64,000 nt of DNA from Stakelama marina (GTDB lineage: Bacteria; Pseudomonadota; Alphaproteobacteria; Sphingomonadales; Sphingomonadaceae): the NCBI RefSeq assembly GCF_018122655.1, contig NZ_JAGRQC010000003.1:496001-560000 (forward strand). The letters are read 5' to 3'. The notes beneath the pieces were generated by a model. The model ran no database searches, was not told where the DNA came from, and was given only the letters and a program-made list of their open reading frames with translations. Positions within the stretch are counted from its first letter, which is position 1; the number at the start of each line of letters is the position of its first letter. A program made the position numbers and the translations under genes. This document shows positions 16,367-25,254 of this stretch, in pieces.

Positions 16367-17656
16367 CTATTGCAGCGACAGGCTGAGGACGAGTGCGGCG
16401 AGCGTTACCGCGAGGATCGGCAGCGTCAGCGTGACGCCGACGCGGAAATAATAGCCCCAGCCGATCCGCACATCCTTCTGCGCGAGGACGTGCAGCCATA
16501 ACAGCGTCGCGAGCGATCCGATCGGCGTGATCTTGGGGCCGAGATCGCAGCCGATGACATTGGCATAGACCATCGCCTGATGCGCCGCTCCGGTCGCGGC
16601 GGTGGCGTCGATCGACAGTGCGCCGATCAACACGGTCGGCATATTGTTCATGGCCGACGACAGGAGCGCCGACAGAAAGCCCGTTGCGAACGCGGCACTC
16701 CATACGCCACCCTGCGCGGCGCGTTCGAGCAGCGCGGCGATCGCTGCGGTCAGGCCGGCATTCTTCAGGCCATAGACGACCAGATACATGCCGAGCGAAA
16801 AGATCACGATTTGCCACGGCGCGTCGCGAATGACCGACCGGACAGCGATGGCGCGCCCGCGTGCGGCGATCGCCAGCATTGCGGCAGCGGCGATTGCCGC
16901 GACCGCGCTGACGGGCACGCCCAGCGGATCGAGGACGAAAAAGCCGATAAGCAGAAGCGCCAGCACGACCCATCCGGCGCGAAAGGCGGCGGCATCGCGA
17001 ATCGCCTCCGCAGGGCGCTGCAACTGCGTCACGTCGTAACGGCGCGGGATATCCCTGCCGAAAAAGGCCATCAGCACGGCCAGCGTCGCGGCGATGGCGG
17101 CGATATCGACCGGCACCATCACCAGCGCGTAGTCGCCGAACCCGATGCCGAAGAAGTCCGCCGACACGATATTGACGAGGTTGGAGACGACCAGCGGCAG
17201 GCTCGACGTGTCGGCGATGAATCCCGCCGCCATGACGAAGGCGAGCATCGCCCTTTTATCATATCCCAGTTCGCGCAGCATCGCGATGACGATGGGGGTC
17301 AGGATGAGCGCCGCGCCGTCATTGGCGAACAAAGCGGCGACCCCTGCTCCCAGCAGTATGACGAGCGCGAACAGCCAATAGCCGTTGCCGCCGCCCCACC
17401 GCGCGACGTGGAGCGCCGCCCAGGCGAAGAAGCCCGCGCGGTCGAGCGTCAGGCTGATGAGGATGATGGCGACGAACGCGCCGGTCGCGTTCCAGACGAT
17501 GTGCCAGACAAGCGGGATGTCGCCGGGTGAAATGACACCGGTGAGCAGCGCGAGCACGGCCCCGCCCATCGCGCTCCAGCCGATACCGAGCCCTTTCGGT
17601 TGCCAGATCACCAAAAGGATCGTGGCGGCGAAGATCAGAAGCGCGGTGAGTATCAA
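16367..17656 (-). CDS. arsB: Arsenite efflux permease ArsB
   Basis: Inner-membrane arsenite/proton antiporter, 429 residues, about 11-12 hydrophobic helices. Family features include [22 protein letters not shown] near residue 70, [27 protein letters not shown], and [22 protein letters not shown] near 370. The start is a TTG that overlaps the arsC stop (TTGA); this gives the standard ArsB length, whereas the frame remains open much further upstream without meaning. It is the last gene of arsR-arsC-arsB. Confidence 0.93.
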   Translation of the reverse strand: MILTALLIFAATILLVIWQPKGLGIGWSAMGGAVLALLTGVISPGDIPLVWHIVWNATGAFVAIILISLTLDRAGFFAWAALHVARWGGGNGYWLFALVILLGAGVAALFANDGAALILTPIVIAMLRELGYDKRAMLAFVMAAGFIADTSSLPLVVSNLVNIVSADFFGIGFGDYALVMVPVDIAAIAATLAVLMAFFGRDIPRRYDVTQLQRPAEAIRDAAAFRAGWVVLALLLIGFFVLDPLGVPVSAVAAIAAAAMLAIAARGRAIAVRSVIRDAPWQIVIFSLGMYLVVYGLKNAGLTAAIAALLERAAQGGVWSAAFATGFLSALLSSAMNNMPTVLIGALSIDATAATGAAHQAMVYANVIGCDLGPKITPIGSLATLLWLHVLAQKDVRIGWGYYFRVGVTLTLPILAVTLAALVLSLSLQ

Positions 17657-18081
17657 GCGAGGCGCTCGCCCCGTTCGCCGACGACCGGTTGGCCGTCTTC
17701 CTTGGCAAAGGCGCCGTGCTGCGGCTCGGGCAGGATGTCGAGCACGACCTCGGACGGGCGGCACAGGCGGACGCCCGCCGGGGTTACCACCAGCGGTCGG
17801 TTTATAAGGATCGGGTGCGCCATCATCGCGTCGATCAGTTCGGCGTCGGAAAGCGTTTCGTTGTCGAGGCCGAGATCGGCATAGGGCGTACCCTTTTCGC
17901 GCAGAAGCGCGCGAGGGGTTAGGCCGGCGCGTCCGATAAGCTGCTCGAGCAGCGCGCGCGACGGCGGATTGTCGACATAGTGGATGATGTGCGGCTCTAT
18001 CCCCGCGTTGCGGATCATCGCGAGCGTGTTGCGCGACGTGCCGCAATCGGGGTTGTGATAGATGATGACGTCGGTAGCCAC
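17653..18081 (-). CDS. arsC: Glutaredoxin-dependent arsenate reductase ArsC
   Basis: Reduces arsenate to arsenite for export by ArsB. The 142-residue protein belongs to the E. coli plasmid R773 type: the catalytic cysteine is at residue 13 in [14 protein letters not shown], and further family residues are in YVDNPPSR and [21 protein letters not shown], which contains the arginines that bind the oxyanion. The GTG start at 18081 has AAAGGGA upstream. The gene begins 11 bases after the arsR stop and overlaps arsB. Confidence 0.94.
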   Translation of the reverse strand: MATDVIIYHNPDCGTSRNTLAMIRNAGIEPHIIHYVDNPPSRALLEQLIGRAGLTPRALLREKGTPYADLGLDNETLSDAELIDAMMAHPILINRPLVVTPAGVRLCRPSEVVLDILPEPQHGAFAKEDGQPVVGERGERLA

Positions 18082-18092
18082 GGGCGTCCCTT

Positions 18093-18422
18093 TCAGCAGC
18101 AGGCGAGATCGGCGAGGAGCGGTTCGCACAGTTCGGCGCTGCCGTTGCAGCAGTCCCTGGCGAGGAAGAGCATCAGGCCGCGCAGCCGCGCAATGTCGGC
18201 GCGCTGGATGATCTGGCGCCCATGCTTCTTCGATGTGACCAGCCCGGCACCCGACAGCACGGCAAGATGGCTGGAAAAGGTGCTCTGGCTCAGCCCCGAC
18301 GCCGCGACGAGCTGCCCGGTCGACAAGCCTTCGGGTTCGGCGCGCACCAGCGTGCGAAACGCGGCAAGCCGGGTTGGATGGGCGAGCGCCGAGAGCGTCG
18401 CGAGTGCGTGGTCGTCATCCAT
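18093..18422 (-). CDS. arsR: ArsR-family metalloregulatory repressor
   Basis: Represses the ars operon and releases DNA on binding arsenite. The 109-residue protein has the winged-helix core: [21 protein letters not shown] near residue 10, [27 protein letters not shown] near 50. There is no ELCV cysteine box in helix 3 as in E. coli ArsR. The C-terminal end instead carries a cysteine cluster ([21 protein letters not shown]), as in C-terminal-cysteine ArsR proteins of the Acidithiobacillus/Corynebacterium kind. The ATG at 18422 directly abuts a perfect palindrome, suggesting autorepression and possibly a leaderless mRNA. Confidence 0.92.
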   Translation of the reverse strand: MDDDHALATLSALAHPTRLAAFRTLVRAEPEGLSTGQLVAASGLSQSTFSSHLAVLSGAGLVTSKKHGRQIIQRADIARLRGLMLFLARDCCNGSAELCEPLLADLACC

Positions 18423-18442
18423 CCATCGGAAATTGCCGATGG
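18423..18442 (-). promoter_or_regulatory. arsO1: ArsR operator candidate, copy 1 (proximal)
   Basis: CCATCG-N8-CGATGG; the palindrome extends to 9-base perfect arms at 18421-18444 (ATCCATCGG and CCGATGGAT around AAATTG). It touches the arsR start codon and would overlap the -10 region of a promoter using TTGACA at 18457-18452. Confidence 0.65.
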
Positions 18443-18451
18443 ATAGACCGC

Positions 18452-18457
18452 TGTCAA
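18452..18457 (-). promoter_or_regulatory. Candidate -35 element of the ars operon
   Basis: A consensus TTGACA on the minus strand, lying between the two operator copies. With a 17-base spacer the -10 would be the weak AATTTC inside the proximal operator, and transcription would begin within a few bases of the arsR ATG. Confidence 0.4.
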
Positions 18458-18460
18458 TTC

Positions 18461-18480
18461 CTATCGGTAAATATCGATGG
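18461..18480 (-). promoter_or_regulatory. arsO2: ArsR operator candidate, copy 2 (distal)
   Basis: On the minus strand CCATCG-N8-CGATAG, the same arrangement as the proximal copy with one changed base and a different spacer sequence. The two centres are 38 bases apart. A repeat of this kind in front of arsR is most simply read as a second repressor site. Confidence 0.55.
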
Positions 18481-18555
18481 TTTTCCCGCCACGTCATGCG
18501 CGGGGAGGGCGGGTCGAGCGAGGCGGATTGGCCGCATCACCCTTGAGCGAATGCA

Positions 18556-18592
18556 AAAAGGCCCGGCGCCGCGTATGCGGGCCGGGCCTTTT
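18556..18592 (-). terminator. Intrinsic terminator after the cold-shock gene
   Basis: A 12-pair perfect stem (AAAAGGCCCGGC with GCCGGGCCTTTT) around a 13-base loop, with A and T runs on both sides. It lies 20 bases beyond the stop of the cold-shock gene on the minus strand and is symmetrical enough to work in both directions. Confidence 0.88.
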
Positions 18593-18612
18593 CCGTGTCG
18601 TATTCGCCGACT

Positions 18613-19410
18613 TTACTGCGCGGGCTGCAGGTTCACCGCTGCATATTTGCCGCGCCGATCGACCTCGAGTTCGAATTCGAGCCGGTCGCCTTCGTTGAGC
18701 GTCGGCATGCCGGCGCGCTCGACGGCGGAGATGTGGACGAAGGCATCGGGCTGTCCATCATCGCGCTGGATGAAGCCGAAACCCTTCATCGCGTTGAAGA
18801 ACTTGACCGTGCCGGCCGCCTTCTCGCCGGTCAGCTGGCGCTGCGGGCCGCCGCGGTCGCCACCGCCGCCGCCACCACCATGCGATTCGATGGGCATCGG
18901 TTCGCCGTCGATCTTCAGATCGGTGGCGGAGATGCGCCCGCCGCGATCGACCAGCGTGAAGCCCAGCGGCTGACCTTCGGCCAGTCCGGTCAGTCCGGCC
19001 TGCTCGACGGCGGAGATATGGACGAAGACATCCTCGCCGCCATCGTCACGGACGATGAAGCCGAAGCCCTTCTGCCCGTTGAAGAATTTTACGACGCCGG
19101 TCGCTTCACCAACGACCTGCGGAGGCATGCCGCGTCCGCCGCCGAAGCCGCCACCACCGCCGCCACGAGGGCCGCCGAAGCCGCCACCACCGCCGCCGCG
19201 AGGGCCGCCGAAGCCGCCGCCACCGCCGCGCGGACCGCCGCCGAAGCCACCACGATCACCGCCGAAGCCGCCGCCACGGTCGTCGAAACCACCACGGCCG
19301 CCGCCGAAATTGGATTGATCCGGCCCCTGATAGCCTTCTTCACCGAAGAAATCGCGCTTGTCCCTGCCGCGCCCGCCACGATCGCCGCGGCGTCCTTTGT
19401 CAAAACTCAT
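18613..19410 (-). CDS. RGG-rich protein with two cold-shock domains
   Basis: A 265-residue RNA/DNA-binding protein. Residues 1-95 are a low-complexity arginine/glycine/phenylalanine region with GGF and PRGGGGG repeats. Cold-shock domain 1 spans about 102-167 and domain 2 about 198-262; each has RNP1 (KGFGFI at 114 and 209) and RNP2 (VFVHIS and AFVHIS). The domains are joined by a glycine-rich linker. Double cold-shock proteins occur in alphaproteobacteria; the long N-terminal RGG region is what stands out. Such regions bind RNA and can drive condensation in eukaryotes; that role here is inference. The 5' region up to terC is about 210 bases, room for a long leader. The ATG at 19410 is chosen because upstream sequence lacks homology. 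Confidence 0.88.
   Translation of the reverse strand: MSFDKGRRGDRGGRGRDKRDFFGEEGYQGPDQSNFGGGRGGFDDRGGGFGGDRGGFGGGPRGGGGGFGGPRGGGGGGFGGPRGGGGGGFGGGRGMPPQVVGEATGVVKFFNGQKGFGFIVRDDGGEDVFVHISAVEQAGLTGLAEGQPLGFTLVDRGGRISATDLKIDGEPMPIESHGGGGGGGDRGGPQRQLTGEKAAGTVKFFNAMKGFGFIQRDDGQPDAFVHISAVERAGMPTLNEGDRLEFELEVDRRGKYAAVNLQPAQ
19126..19239 (-). repeat. Direct repeats encoding PRGGGGG-type units
   Basis: About three imperfect copies of a 30-33 base unit encode the glycine-rich segment of residues 58-95, with PRG recurring at residues 60, 70 and 81. The DNA copies are nearly identical, so the tract could expand or contract by slippage or recombination. Confidence 0.7.
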
Positions 19411-19624
19411 TGCCCTGTTCGTCTTCCCGGTTCGTCCCGTCTCCATAAGTCCCAAAAACCGTAGCGTCGGACGACAAACGCAGGTCTTCGCGCGCACAAA
19501 CTCTTCTGGCGCACGAATCCGTATAACCGAAAAGATCAAGCGTCGCGAACGATTTTGTCATGATGGAGGTCAAGATCGCGGCGATACTTGCGCTTCCGGT
19601 GCATAATAGGCACAGCTTTTGCCC

Positions 19625-20422
19625 ATGGCCGACATCCTTGCGCTCTTCGCCGATCCCGGCACCTGGGCAGCGCTCATCACGCTGATCGTGCTCGAAGTCG
19701 TTCTCGGCATCGACAATCTGATCTTCATCTCGATCCTGTCGAACAAGCTGCCCGCGCATCAGCAGGCGCGCGCCAGAAAGCTCGGAATCGGGCTCGCGCT
19801 GATCCTGCGACTCGCGCTGCTGTCGATGATCGCCTGGATCGTCGGGTTGAAGGCGGTGGTGTTCGACCTGGGCCTGGTCGGTGCGCCCGGCGCGCATGGC
19901 GAGCCCACCTTCGAAACGGCCTTTTCGATTCGCGACCTGATCCTGATCGCGGGCGGGCTGTTCCTGCTCTACAAGGCGACCACCGAGATCCATCACAATG
20001 TCGAGGGCGATGCCGCCGAATCGCACGGCGCGCCGGCGGGCAAGCGGACCCTGACCTTCGCCGCGGCGATCGCGCAGATCCTCGCGCTCGACATGGTGTT
20101 CTCGATCGATTCGATCCTTACGGCGGTGGGGATGACCGACGACTTGCCGGTGATGATCGTCGCCGTCGTGGTCGCGGTCGGGGTGATGCTGTTCGCCGCC
20201 GATCCGCTCGCCAATTTCATCGCGCGCAACCCCAGCGTCGTGATGCTCGCGCTGTCGTTCCTGCTGATGATCGGGCTTGTCCTGATCGCCGACGGGTTCG
20301 GCGTGCATATTCCCAAGGGCTATATCTACAGCGCGATGGCCTTTGCAGCCGGGGTCGAGGCACTGAACCTCGTCGCCCGCAAGCGCGGCGCCGCAAACGG
20401 TCAGAACACAACCGGCCATTGA
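19625..20422 (+). CDS. TerC-family integral membrane protein
   Basis: A 265-residue protein with about seven hydrophobic helices. TerC signatures are [22 protein letters not shown] near residue 20, with the acidic residues inside the membrane, and [19 protein letters not shown] near 155. The family includes tellurite-resistance TerC and Mn2+ exporters such as Alx/MeeF; metal efflux is the likely role. A TTG at 19619 would add two residues; I used the ATG. It stands alone after the divergent cold-shock gene. Confidence 0.92.
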   Translation: MADILALFADPGTWAALITLIVLEVVLGIDNLIFISILSNKLPAHQQARARKLGIGLALILRLALLSMIAWIVGLKAVVFDLGLVGAPGAHGEPTFETAFSIRDLILIAGGLFLLYKATTEIHHNVEGDAAESHGAPAGKRTLTFAAAIAQILALDMVFSIDSILTAVGMTDDLPVMIVAVVVAVGVMLFAADPLANFIARNPSVVMLALSFLLMIGLVLIADGFGVHIPKGYIYSAMAFAAGVEALNLVARKRGAANGQNTTGH

Positions 20423-20453
20423 GCGTTCAGCCAAACGGGTCTAGGCGGTCGGC

Positions 20454-21071
20454 ATGACCGTTCATTTCCATGAAGAAGACCTGCCCGAGGGCGTCCTCGC
20501 ACCCGGCCCCGTCGCTGTCGATACGGAGACGATGGGCCTCCACACGCTGCGCGACCGGTTGTGCGTCGTCCAGATTTCGGATGGCAAGGGCGACGAGCAT
20601 CTCGTCCGCTTCAACCCCGGCAGCGATTATGCCGCGCCCAATCTGAAGGCGGTGCTCGCCGATCCGTCGCGGCTGAAGCTCTATCATTTCGCGCGGTTCG
20701 ATCTCGCCGCGATCCAGCATTATCTGGGCGTCGTCGCGGCGCCCGTTTATTGCACCAAGACCGCGTCGCGGCTGGTGCGCACCTATACCGACCGCCACGG
20801 GCTGAAGGAACTGGTGCGCGAACTGCTCGGCGGCGACATTTCCAAGGCGCAGCAATCTTCCGATTGGGGCGGCCCCGAGCTGTCGGAGGCGCAGCGCGAT
20901 TATGCCGCGTCGGACGTTCGCTTCCTCCACCAGCTCCGCGAAGAACTCGATCGTCGCCTTGTCCGCGAAGGGCGGACCGAGCTTGCCCAGGCATGTTTCG
21001 ACTTTCTTCCGCACCGTGCGGCGCTCGATCTCGCCGGGTGGCCGGAGGTCGACATCTTCGCGCATGTCTGA
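20454..21071 (+). CDS. Ribonuclease D-like 3'-5' exonuclease (short form)
   Basis: A 205-residue DEDDy exonuclease. Exo I is VAVDTETMGLH near residue 20, Exo II is LYHFARFDLAAI near 75, and Exo III is DYAASDVRFLHQL near 150 with the catalytic tyrosine. The C-terminal HRDC domains of full RNase D (about 375 residues) are absent. Short proteins of this kind are commonly encoded just before lptC in alphaproteobacteria. It probably trims RNA 3' ends; an action on DNA cannot be excluded from sequence alone. lptC starts 34 bases later. Confidence 0.9.
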   Translation: MTVHFHEEDLPEGVLAPGPVAVDTETMGLHTLRDRLCVVQISDGKGDEHLVRFNPGSDYAAPNLKAVLADPSRLKLYHFARFDLAAIQHYLGVVAAPVYCTKTASRLVRTYTDRHGLKELVRELLGGDISKAQQSSDWGGPELSEAQRDYAASDVRFLHQLREELDRRLVREGRTELAQACFDFLPHRAALDLAGWPEVDIFAHV

Positions 21072-21105
21072 TCGGAAGATCATCGCAAGGGGGTGAGGGC
21101 GGCGC

Positions 21106-21750
21106 ATGTCCGAAATCGCGAAACAGATGCGGTCGCGTCGGCAGCGCTGGGCGGAGCCCGGCAGCGGCCATGACCGGATCGTCGCGATCATGCAGGCCGG
21201 TCTGCCGATGGCGATCGGCGTGCTCGCGGCATTCCTCGTCATGGCGCCGCTGTTCAAGGGCGGCGATGTCAGCTTCCTGCTCGCCAAGGACAAGGTCGAT
21301 GTCGCCAAGGAGCGTCTGAAGATCCAGAGTGCGACGTATCGCGGAGAGGACGACAAGGGCCGGGCCTTTACGCTGGTCGCCGGGCAGGCGGTGCAGAAAA
21401 GCTCGGCCGAACCCGTGGTGCGGATGAAGGACCTTGCCGCGCAGATCCAGCTTTCGGATGGCCCCGCGCGGCTCGTCGCCCAGCAGGGGCGCTACGACAT
21501 GGATTCGCAAAAGGTGAAGATAGAGGGACCGATCAAGTTTCGCGCCGCCGATGGCTACCAGCTCGACACCCGCGATGCGACCGTCGATCTTCGCACGCGC
21601 ACGATGAAGAGCGACAGCCCGGTGAGCGGTCGAACGCCGCTTGGAACGTTCAGCGGCGACGAACTCAGCGCCGATCTGGAAAAGCGCATCATCCGCATCG
21701 ACGGCAATGCACACTTGCGGATCGTGCCCAAGCAGGCAAATAGGCGCTGA
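21106..21750 (+). CDS. lptC: LPS export protein LptC
   Basis: Bitopic inner-membrane protein that links LptB2FG to the periplasmic LptA bridge and passes LPS along. The 214-residue product has one transmembrane helix (MPMAIGVLAAFLVMAPLF, about residues 35-52) and a periplasmic beta-jellyroll with the OstA-like pattern (ATYRGEDDKGRAFTLVAGQA, then DMDSQKVKIEGPIKFRAADGY). The long basic cytoplasmic N-terminus is usual for sphingomonads. The stop overlaps the lptA start. Confidence 0.92.
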   Translation: MSEIAKQMRSRRQRWAEPGSGHDRIVAIMQAGLPMAIGVLAAFLVMAPLFKGGDVSFLLAKDKVDVAKERLKIQSATYRGEDDKGRAFTLVAGQAVQKSSAEPVVRMKDLAAQIQLSDGPARLVAQQGRYDMDSQKVKIEGPIKFRAADGYQLDTRDATVDLRTRTMKSDSPVSGRTPLGTFSGDELSADLEKRIIRIDGNAHLRIVPKQANRR

Positions 21751-22286
21751 TGATGCGCGCTCGCCTTTTCCTCCCGGCTCTGTTCGCCGTCGCCATTGGC
21801 GGCGCGGCGGTGGCGCAGACGCGCCACAACACCAATGCGCCGATCGACTTTTCCGCCCAGCATTTCGAGATTCAGGACCGCGCCAACCGCGCAATCCTGT
21901 CGGGCAACGTGTCGATCCAGCAGGCCGAAATGACGCTCGACGCTGCGCGCGTGACGGTGCGCTATACCGGTCAGGTTATCGACGGTTCGCCCCAGGTTTC
22001 GCGTCTCGACGCGTCGGGCGGCGTCTTCATCAAGCGCCCCGACCAGACGGCGCGCGCGCAATATGCCGTCTATGACCTCAATTCGCGGGTCATCACCATG
22101 CTCGGCAATGTCCGGCTGACACAGGGCGGCAACACCATCGGCGGCGGCCGCCTGCGCATCGATCTCGACACCGGCAAGGCGGTGATCGACGGATCGTCGG
22201 TCGGCAGCTCGCGCAGCGGCGAGACGACGACTCATGAAAATGGTCGCGTGACCGGGCGTTTCTCGGTCCCCGATCGCGGCCAGTAA
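21750..22286 (+). CDS. lptA: LPS transport periplasmic protein LptA
   Basis: Periplasmic bridge protein that carries LPS from LptC to LptD. The 178-residue precursor has a signal peptide ending at GGAAVAQ, then the OstA/LptA jellyroll: FSAQHFEIQDRANRAILSGN and a second copy of the pattern in YAVYDLNSRVITMLGNVRLTQGG. Two ATG codons are adjacent; the first overlaps the lptC stop. About 125 non-coding bases follow before lptB. Confidence 0.93.
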   Translation: MMRARLFLPALFAVAIGGAAVAQTRHNTNAPIDFSAQHFEIQDRANRAILSGNVSIQQAEMTLDAARVTVRYTGQVIDGSPQVSRLDASGGVFIKRPDQTARAQYAVYDLNSRVITMLGNVRLTQGGNTIGGGRLRIDLDTGKAVIDGSSVGSSRSGETTTHENGRVTGRFSVPDRGQ

Positions 22287-22411
22287 CGCGCACGATCCGG
22301 CGGGTTGCGAAGGCGGCCCTTTTCTCGCGCGCGATTATCATGCAGGATTCCTGCCAACCACGCGGCTGGTAGGTTTTTGCTAACCATGTCCGTGCGAACA
22401 ACGATGGTGAA

Positions 22412-23191
22412 ATGATGAACGACGTCGCCACCCTGGCCGAAGCAGAACCGATCGTCGAAACGCCGCCCGACAACGGGCTGGCGGTGGTTTCGATCGCCAA
22501 GGCCTATGACAAACGGCCGGTGCTGTCGGACGTGTCGCTATCGGTTGCGCGCGGGGAGGTGGTCGGCCTGCTCGGCCCCAATGGCGCCGGCAAGACGACC
22601 TGTTTCTATTCGGTGATGGGGCTGGTGAAGCCCGATTCGGGCCGGATCATGATGGACGGCGAGGACATTACCGGCCTGCCCATGTATCGCCGCGCGATCC
22701 TGGGGCTGGGCTATCTGCCGCAGGAAACGTCGATCTTTCGCGGCCTTTCGGTGGAAAAGAACATTCTCGCGGTGCTCGAACTCGCCGAACCCGACAAGGC
22801 GGCGCGCGAACGCCGGCTCGACCAGCTGCTCGACGAATTCGGCCTGACGCGGCTGCGCGATGCGCCCGCGATGGCGCTGTCGGGTGGCGAGCGCCGCCGC
22901 GCCGAAATCGCCCGCGCGCTGGCCGCCGATCCGAAGATCATGCTGCTCGACGAACCCTTTGCCGGCATCGATCCGATTTCGATCGCCGATATCCGCGATC
23001 TCGTCTGCGACCTGAAGGATCGCGGGATCGGCGTGCTGATTACCGATCACAATGTCCGCGAGACGTTGGAAATCGTCGACCGCGGGTACATCATCTATGA
23101 CGGGCGCGTGCTGTTCGCGGGATCGCCCAACGAGCTCGTCGCCGACGAAAATGTTCGTCGCCTCTATCTCGGCGAGGGATTCTCGCTCTAA
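22412..23191 (+). CDS. lptB: LPS export ABC transporter ATP-binding protein LptB
   Basis: The ATPase subunit of LptB2FG that powers LPS extraction. The 259-residue protein has Walker A GPNGAGKTTC near residue 56, the Q-loop GYLPQETSIFRGL, the signature LSGGERRRAEIARAL, Walker B IMLLDEPFAGIDP and the H-loop VLITDHNVRETL. YIIYDGRVLFAGSP near the end is typical of LptB. It has an N-terminal extension of about 20 residues compared with E. coli LptB. rpoN begins five bases after the stop, the classic lptB-rpoN linkage. Confidence 0.97.
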   Translation: MMNDVATLAEAEPIVETPPDNGLAVVSIAKAYDKRPVLSDVSLSVARGEVVGLLGPNGAGKTTCFYSVMGLVKPDSGRIMMDGEDITGLPMYRRAILGLGYLPQETSIFRGLSVEKNILAVLELAEPDKAARERRLDQLLDEFGLTRLRDAPAMALSGGERRRAEIARALAADPKIMLLDEPFAGIDPISIADIRDLVCDLKDRGIGVLITDHNVRETLEIVDRGYIIYDGRVLFAGSPNELVADENVRRLYLGEGFSL

Positions 23192-23196
23192 CGGCC

Positions 23197-24699
23197 ATGT
23201 CGCTCGCCCCCCGCCTCGACCTTCGGCAGACGCAATCGCTGGTGATGACGCCGCAGCTCCAGCAGGCGATCCGCCTGCTCGCGCTGTCGAATATCGAGGT
23301 CGAAACCTATCTCGCGGAGGAAATCGCCAAGAACCCGCTGCTCGAAACCGGCGGCGACGACGACGGTGCGCCCGACCGCGAGGCCGACACGCCCGAGTCG
23401 CGCGACGAGCCGGCGAGCGCCGACGAACTGCTGATGACCGGAGAAGGCTCGGGCGAGGCGGGTCTCGACGTCGATCTCGGCGCCGAATCCTTCCATCACG
23501 ACAGCGCGGCCGACGGGATCGGCGGGCTCGACGGCGGCCTGGGAATGGCGGCGACGGGTAGTGGCGGCGTGGGCGAGGACGGCCCCGACCTCGATGCCTT
23601 TGCCGAAAGCGATATCAGCCTGGCCGACCACCTGCTCGCGCAGGCAGGCACGGCGGTCGATGGCGCCGACATGTTCATCGCCGCGCATCTGATCGACCAG
23701 ATCGACGAGACCGGCTATCTGACCGTTCCGCTGCTCGACATCGCCAACCGGCTGGGCGTGGCGCTGGCGCGCGTGGAGGCGGTGCTGGCAACGATCCAGA
23801 CGTTCGACCCGACCGGCGTCGGCGCGCGCACCCTCGCCGAATGTCTGACGCTGCAGGCGAAGGAGGCCGACCGTTACGATCCCTGCATGGCGGCGCTGAT
23901 CGACAATCTCGACCTCGTCGCGCGCGGCGATCTCGCCCGGTTGAAGCGGATCTGCGGGGTCGATGACGAAGACATGGCCGACATGATCCGCGAACTTCGC
24001 GACTACGACCCGAAGCCCGGATGCCGCTTCGGCGGCGAGCGCGTGGCGGCGGTCGTGCCCGATGTGTTCGTTGCGCGGCGCAAGGATGGCTGGGCGGTGG
24101 AGATCAACAACGCCACGCTGCCGCGCGTGCTCGTCAACCGCGCCTATTATGCCGAGCTTTCGACCGGCAAGCAGGACAAGGCCTCGAAAAGCTGGCTGAC
24201 CGATTGTCTCGCCAGCGCCAACTGGCTGGTCAAGGCGCTCGATCAGCGCCAGCGTACGATCATCAAGGTGGCAAGCGAGATCGTGAAGCAGCAGGAGGCG
24301 TTCTTCCTGAAAGGGGTCGCGCACCTGAAACCGATGACGCTGAAGCAGGTCGCCGATGCCATCGAAATGCACGAATCGACCGTCAGCCGCGTGACGAGCA
24401 ACAAATATCTGAGCTGCGCGCGCGGGCTGTTCGAACTCAAATATTTCTTCACCTCGGCGATCCAGTCGGCCGATGGCGGTGAGGCGGTTTCGGCCAATGC
24501 GGTCAAGAATGCGCTGAAGGCGCTGATCGCCGCCGAAGACCCGAAGAAAATCCTGTCCGACGACACGCTTGTCGCGATGCTGCGCGAACAGGGTTTCGAC
24601 ATCGCGCGGCGCACCGTCGCCAAATATCGCGAGGCAATGGGTATCGGCAGCTCGGTTCAGCGTCGTCGGCAAAAGGCGCTTGAAGGGGTCAGCGGCTAG
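23197..24699 (+). CDS. rpoN: RNA polymerase sigma-54 factor
   Basis: Alternative sigma factor that needs AAA+ activators and recognises GG-N10-GC promoters. The 500-residue protein begins with region I (LDLRQTQSLVMTPQLQQAIRLL), has an acidic, glycine-rich region II (about 55-130), the core-binding domain, the helix-turn-helix LKQVADAIEMHESTVSRVTSNKY near 385, and the RpoN box ARRTVAKYRE near 475. It directly follows lptB. The usual next gene, hpf/yhbH for ribosome hibernation, is not present here. Confidence 0.97.
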   Translation: MSLAPRLDLRQTQSLVMTPQLQQAIRLLALSNIEVETYLAEEIAKNPLLETGGDDDGAPDREADTPESRDEPASADELLMTGEGSGEAGLDVDLGAESFHHDSAADGIGGLDGGLGMAATGSGGVGEDGPDLDAFAESDISLADHLLAQAGTAVDGADMFIAAHLIDQIDETGYLTVPLLDIANRLGVALARVEAVLATIQTFDPTGVGARTLAECLTLQAKEADRYDPCMAALIDNLDLVARGDLARLKRICGVDDEDMADMIRELRDYDPKPGCRFGGERVAAVVPDVFVARRKDGWAVEINNATLPRVLVNRAYYAELSTGKQDKASKSWLTDCLASANWLVKALDQRQRTIIKVASEIVKQQEAFFLKGVAHLKPMTLKQVADAIEMHESTVSRVTSNKYLSCARGLFELKYFFTSAIQSADGGEAVSANAVKNALKALIAAEDPKKILSDDTLVAMLREQGFDIARRTVAKYREAMGIGSSVQRRRQKALEGVSG

Positions 24700-24779
24700 G
24701 CCTGCCGGTCCGGAAATCGTCCGCCTTGTCGTGGCGCGGCGCCCGGCTTAGCGTGGTACCGATCTTTTGGGAGAGGATC

Positions 24780-25235
24780 ATGCGCATTTGCCCAATCGTA
24801 TACGCCGCCGCCGGTCTCGCAGCGATATTGCCCGGTACCGCCCTCGCACAGGCGGCGGGTTCGACCGGTCCGGGCATGCCGGTGCTGGTCGGGGAAAGCG
24901 ATTCGATGGACATCGGGGTCAAGACCGATGCAGCGCGTGCCCGCGATGCGGCTGCGCGCAATGCGCTTCAGGACCAGTCCGAACGCAGCCGCCGCTCGCG
25001 GCGCGACCGAGCGGTTGCCGCCACGGCGGCCGACCTGATCGCGGGGGCGCCGATCTTCGACGAGGCGGGCAAGGCGCTGGGCACGATCCGGTCGGTCGAT
25101 GGTCCGACCGCGATCGTCGAAACGGGTGACAGCGCGGTCGGCGTCCCGGTCGAGGCGTTCGGGAAGAATCGCAACGGACTGATGCTGCAGCTGACCAAGA
25201 AACAGTTCGACGACATGGTCGCCGGCCCGAAATAG
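24780..25235 (+). CDS. Exported hypothetical protein, 151 residues
   Basis: A predicted periplasmic or secreted protein with a signal peptide ending at GTALA-QA (about residue 23). The mature part has a charged, disordered-looking arginine-rich stretch ([15 protein letters not shown]) and a C-terminal domain, AGAPIFDEAGKALGTIRSVDGPTAIVETGDSAVGVPVEAF, whose pattern is that of a PRC-barrel-like strand arrangement. Proteins of this type are common in sphingomonads. The chosen ATG follows AGAGGAT. Function unknown. Confidence 0.7.
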   Translation: MRICPIVYAAAGLAAILPGTALAQAAGSTGPGMPVLVGESDSMDIGVKTDAARARDAAARNALQDQSERSRRSRRDRAVAATAADLIAGAPIFDEAGKALGTIRSVDGPTAIVETGDSAVGVPVEAFGKNRNGLMLQLTKKQFDDMVAGPK

Positions 25236-25254
25236 GGCGGTCGGGCGGGCGCCC

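Noticed and set aside
17657..18046. N-terminal extension of the arsB frame across arsC
   Set aside because: It reads arsC out of frame; a TTG overlapping the arsC stop gives the normal ArsB length.
22353..22378. Hairpin CCAACCA...TGGTAGG followed by TTTTT between lptA and lptB
   Set aside because: Short stem with an A-A mismatch; a terminator here would split lptA from lptB, and the stem is too weak to claim that.
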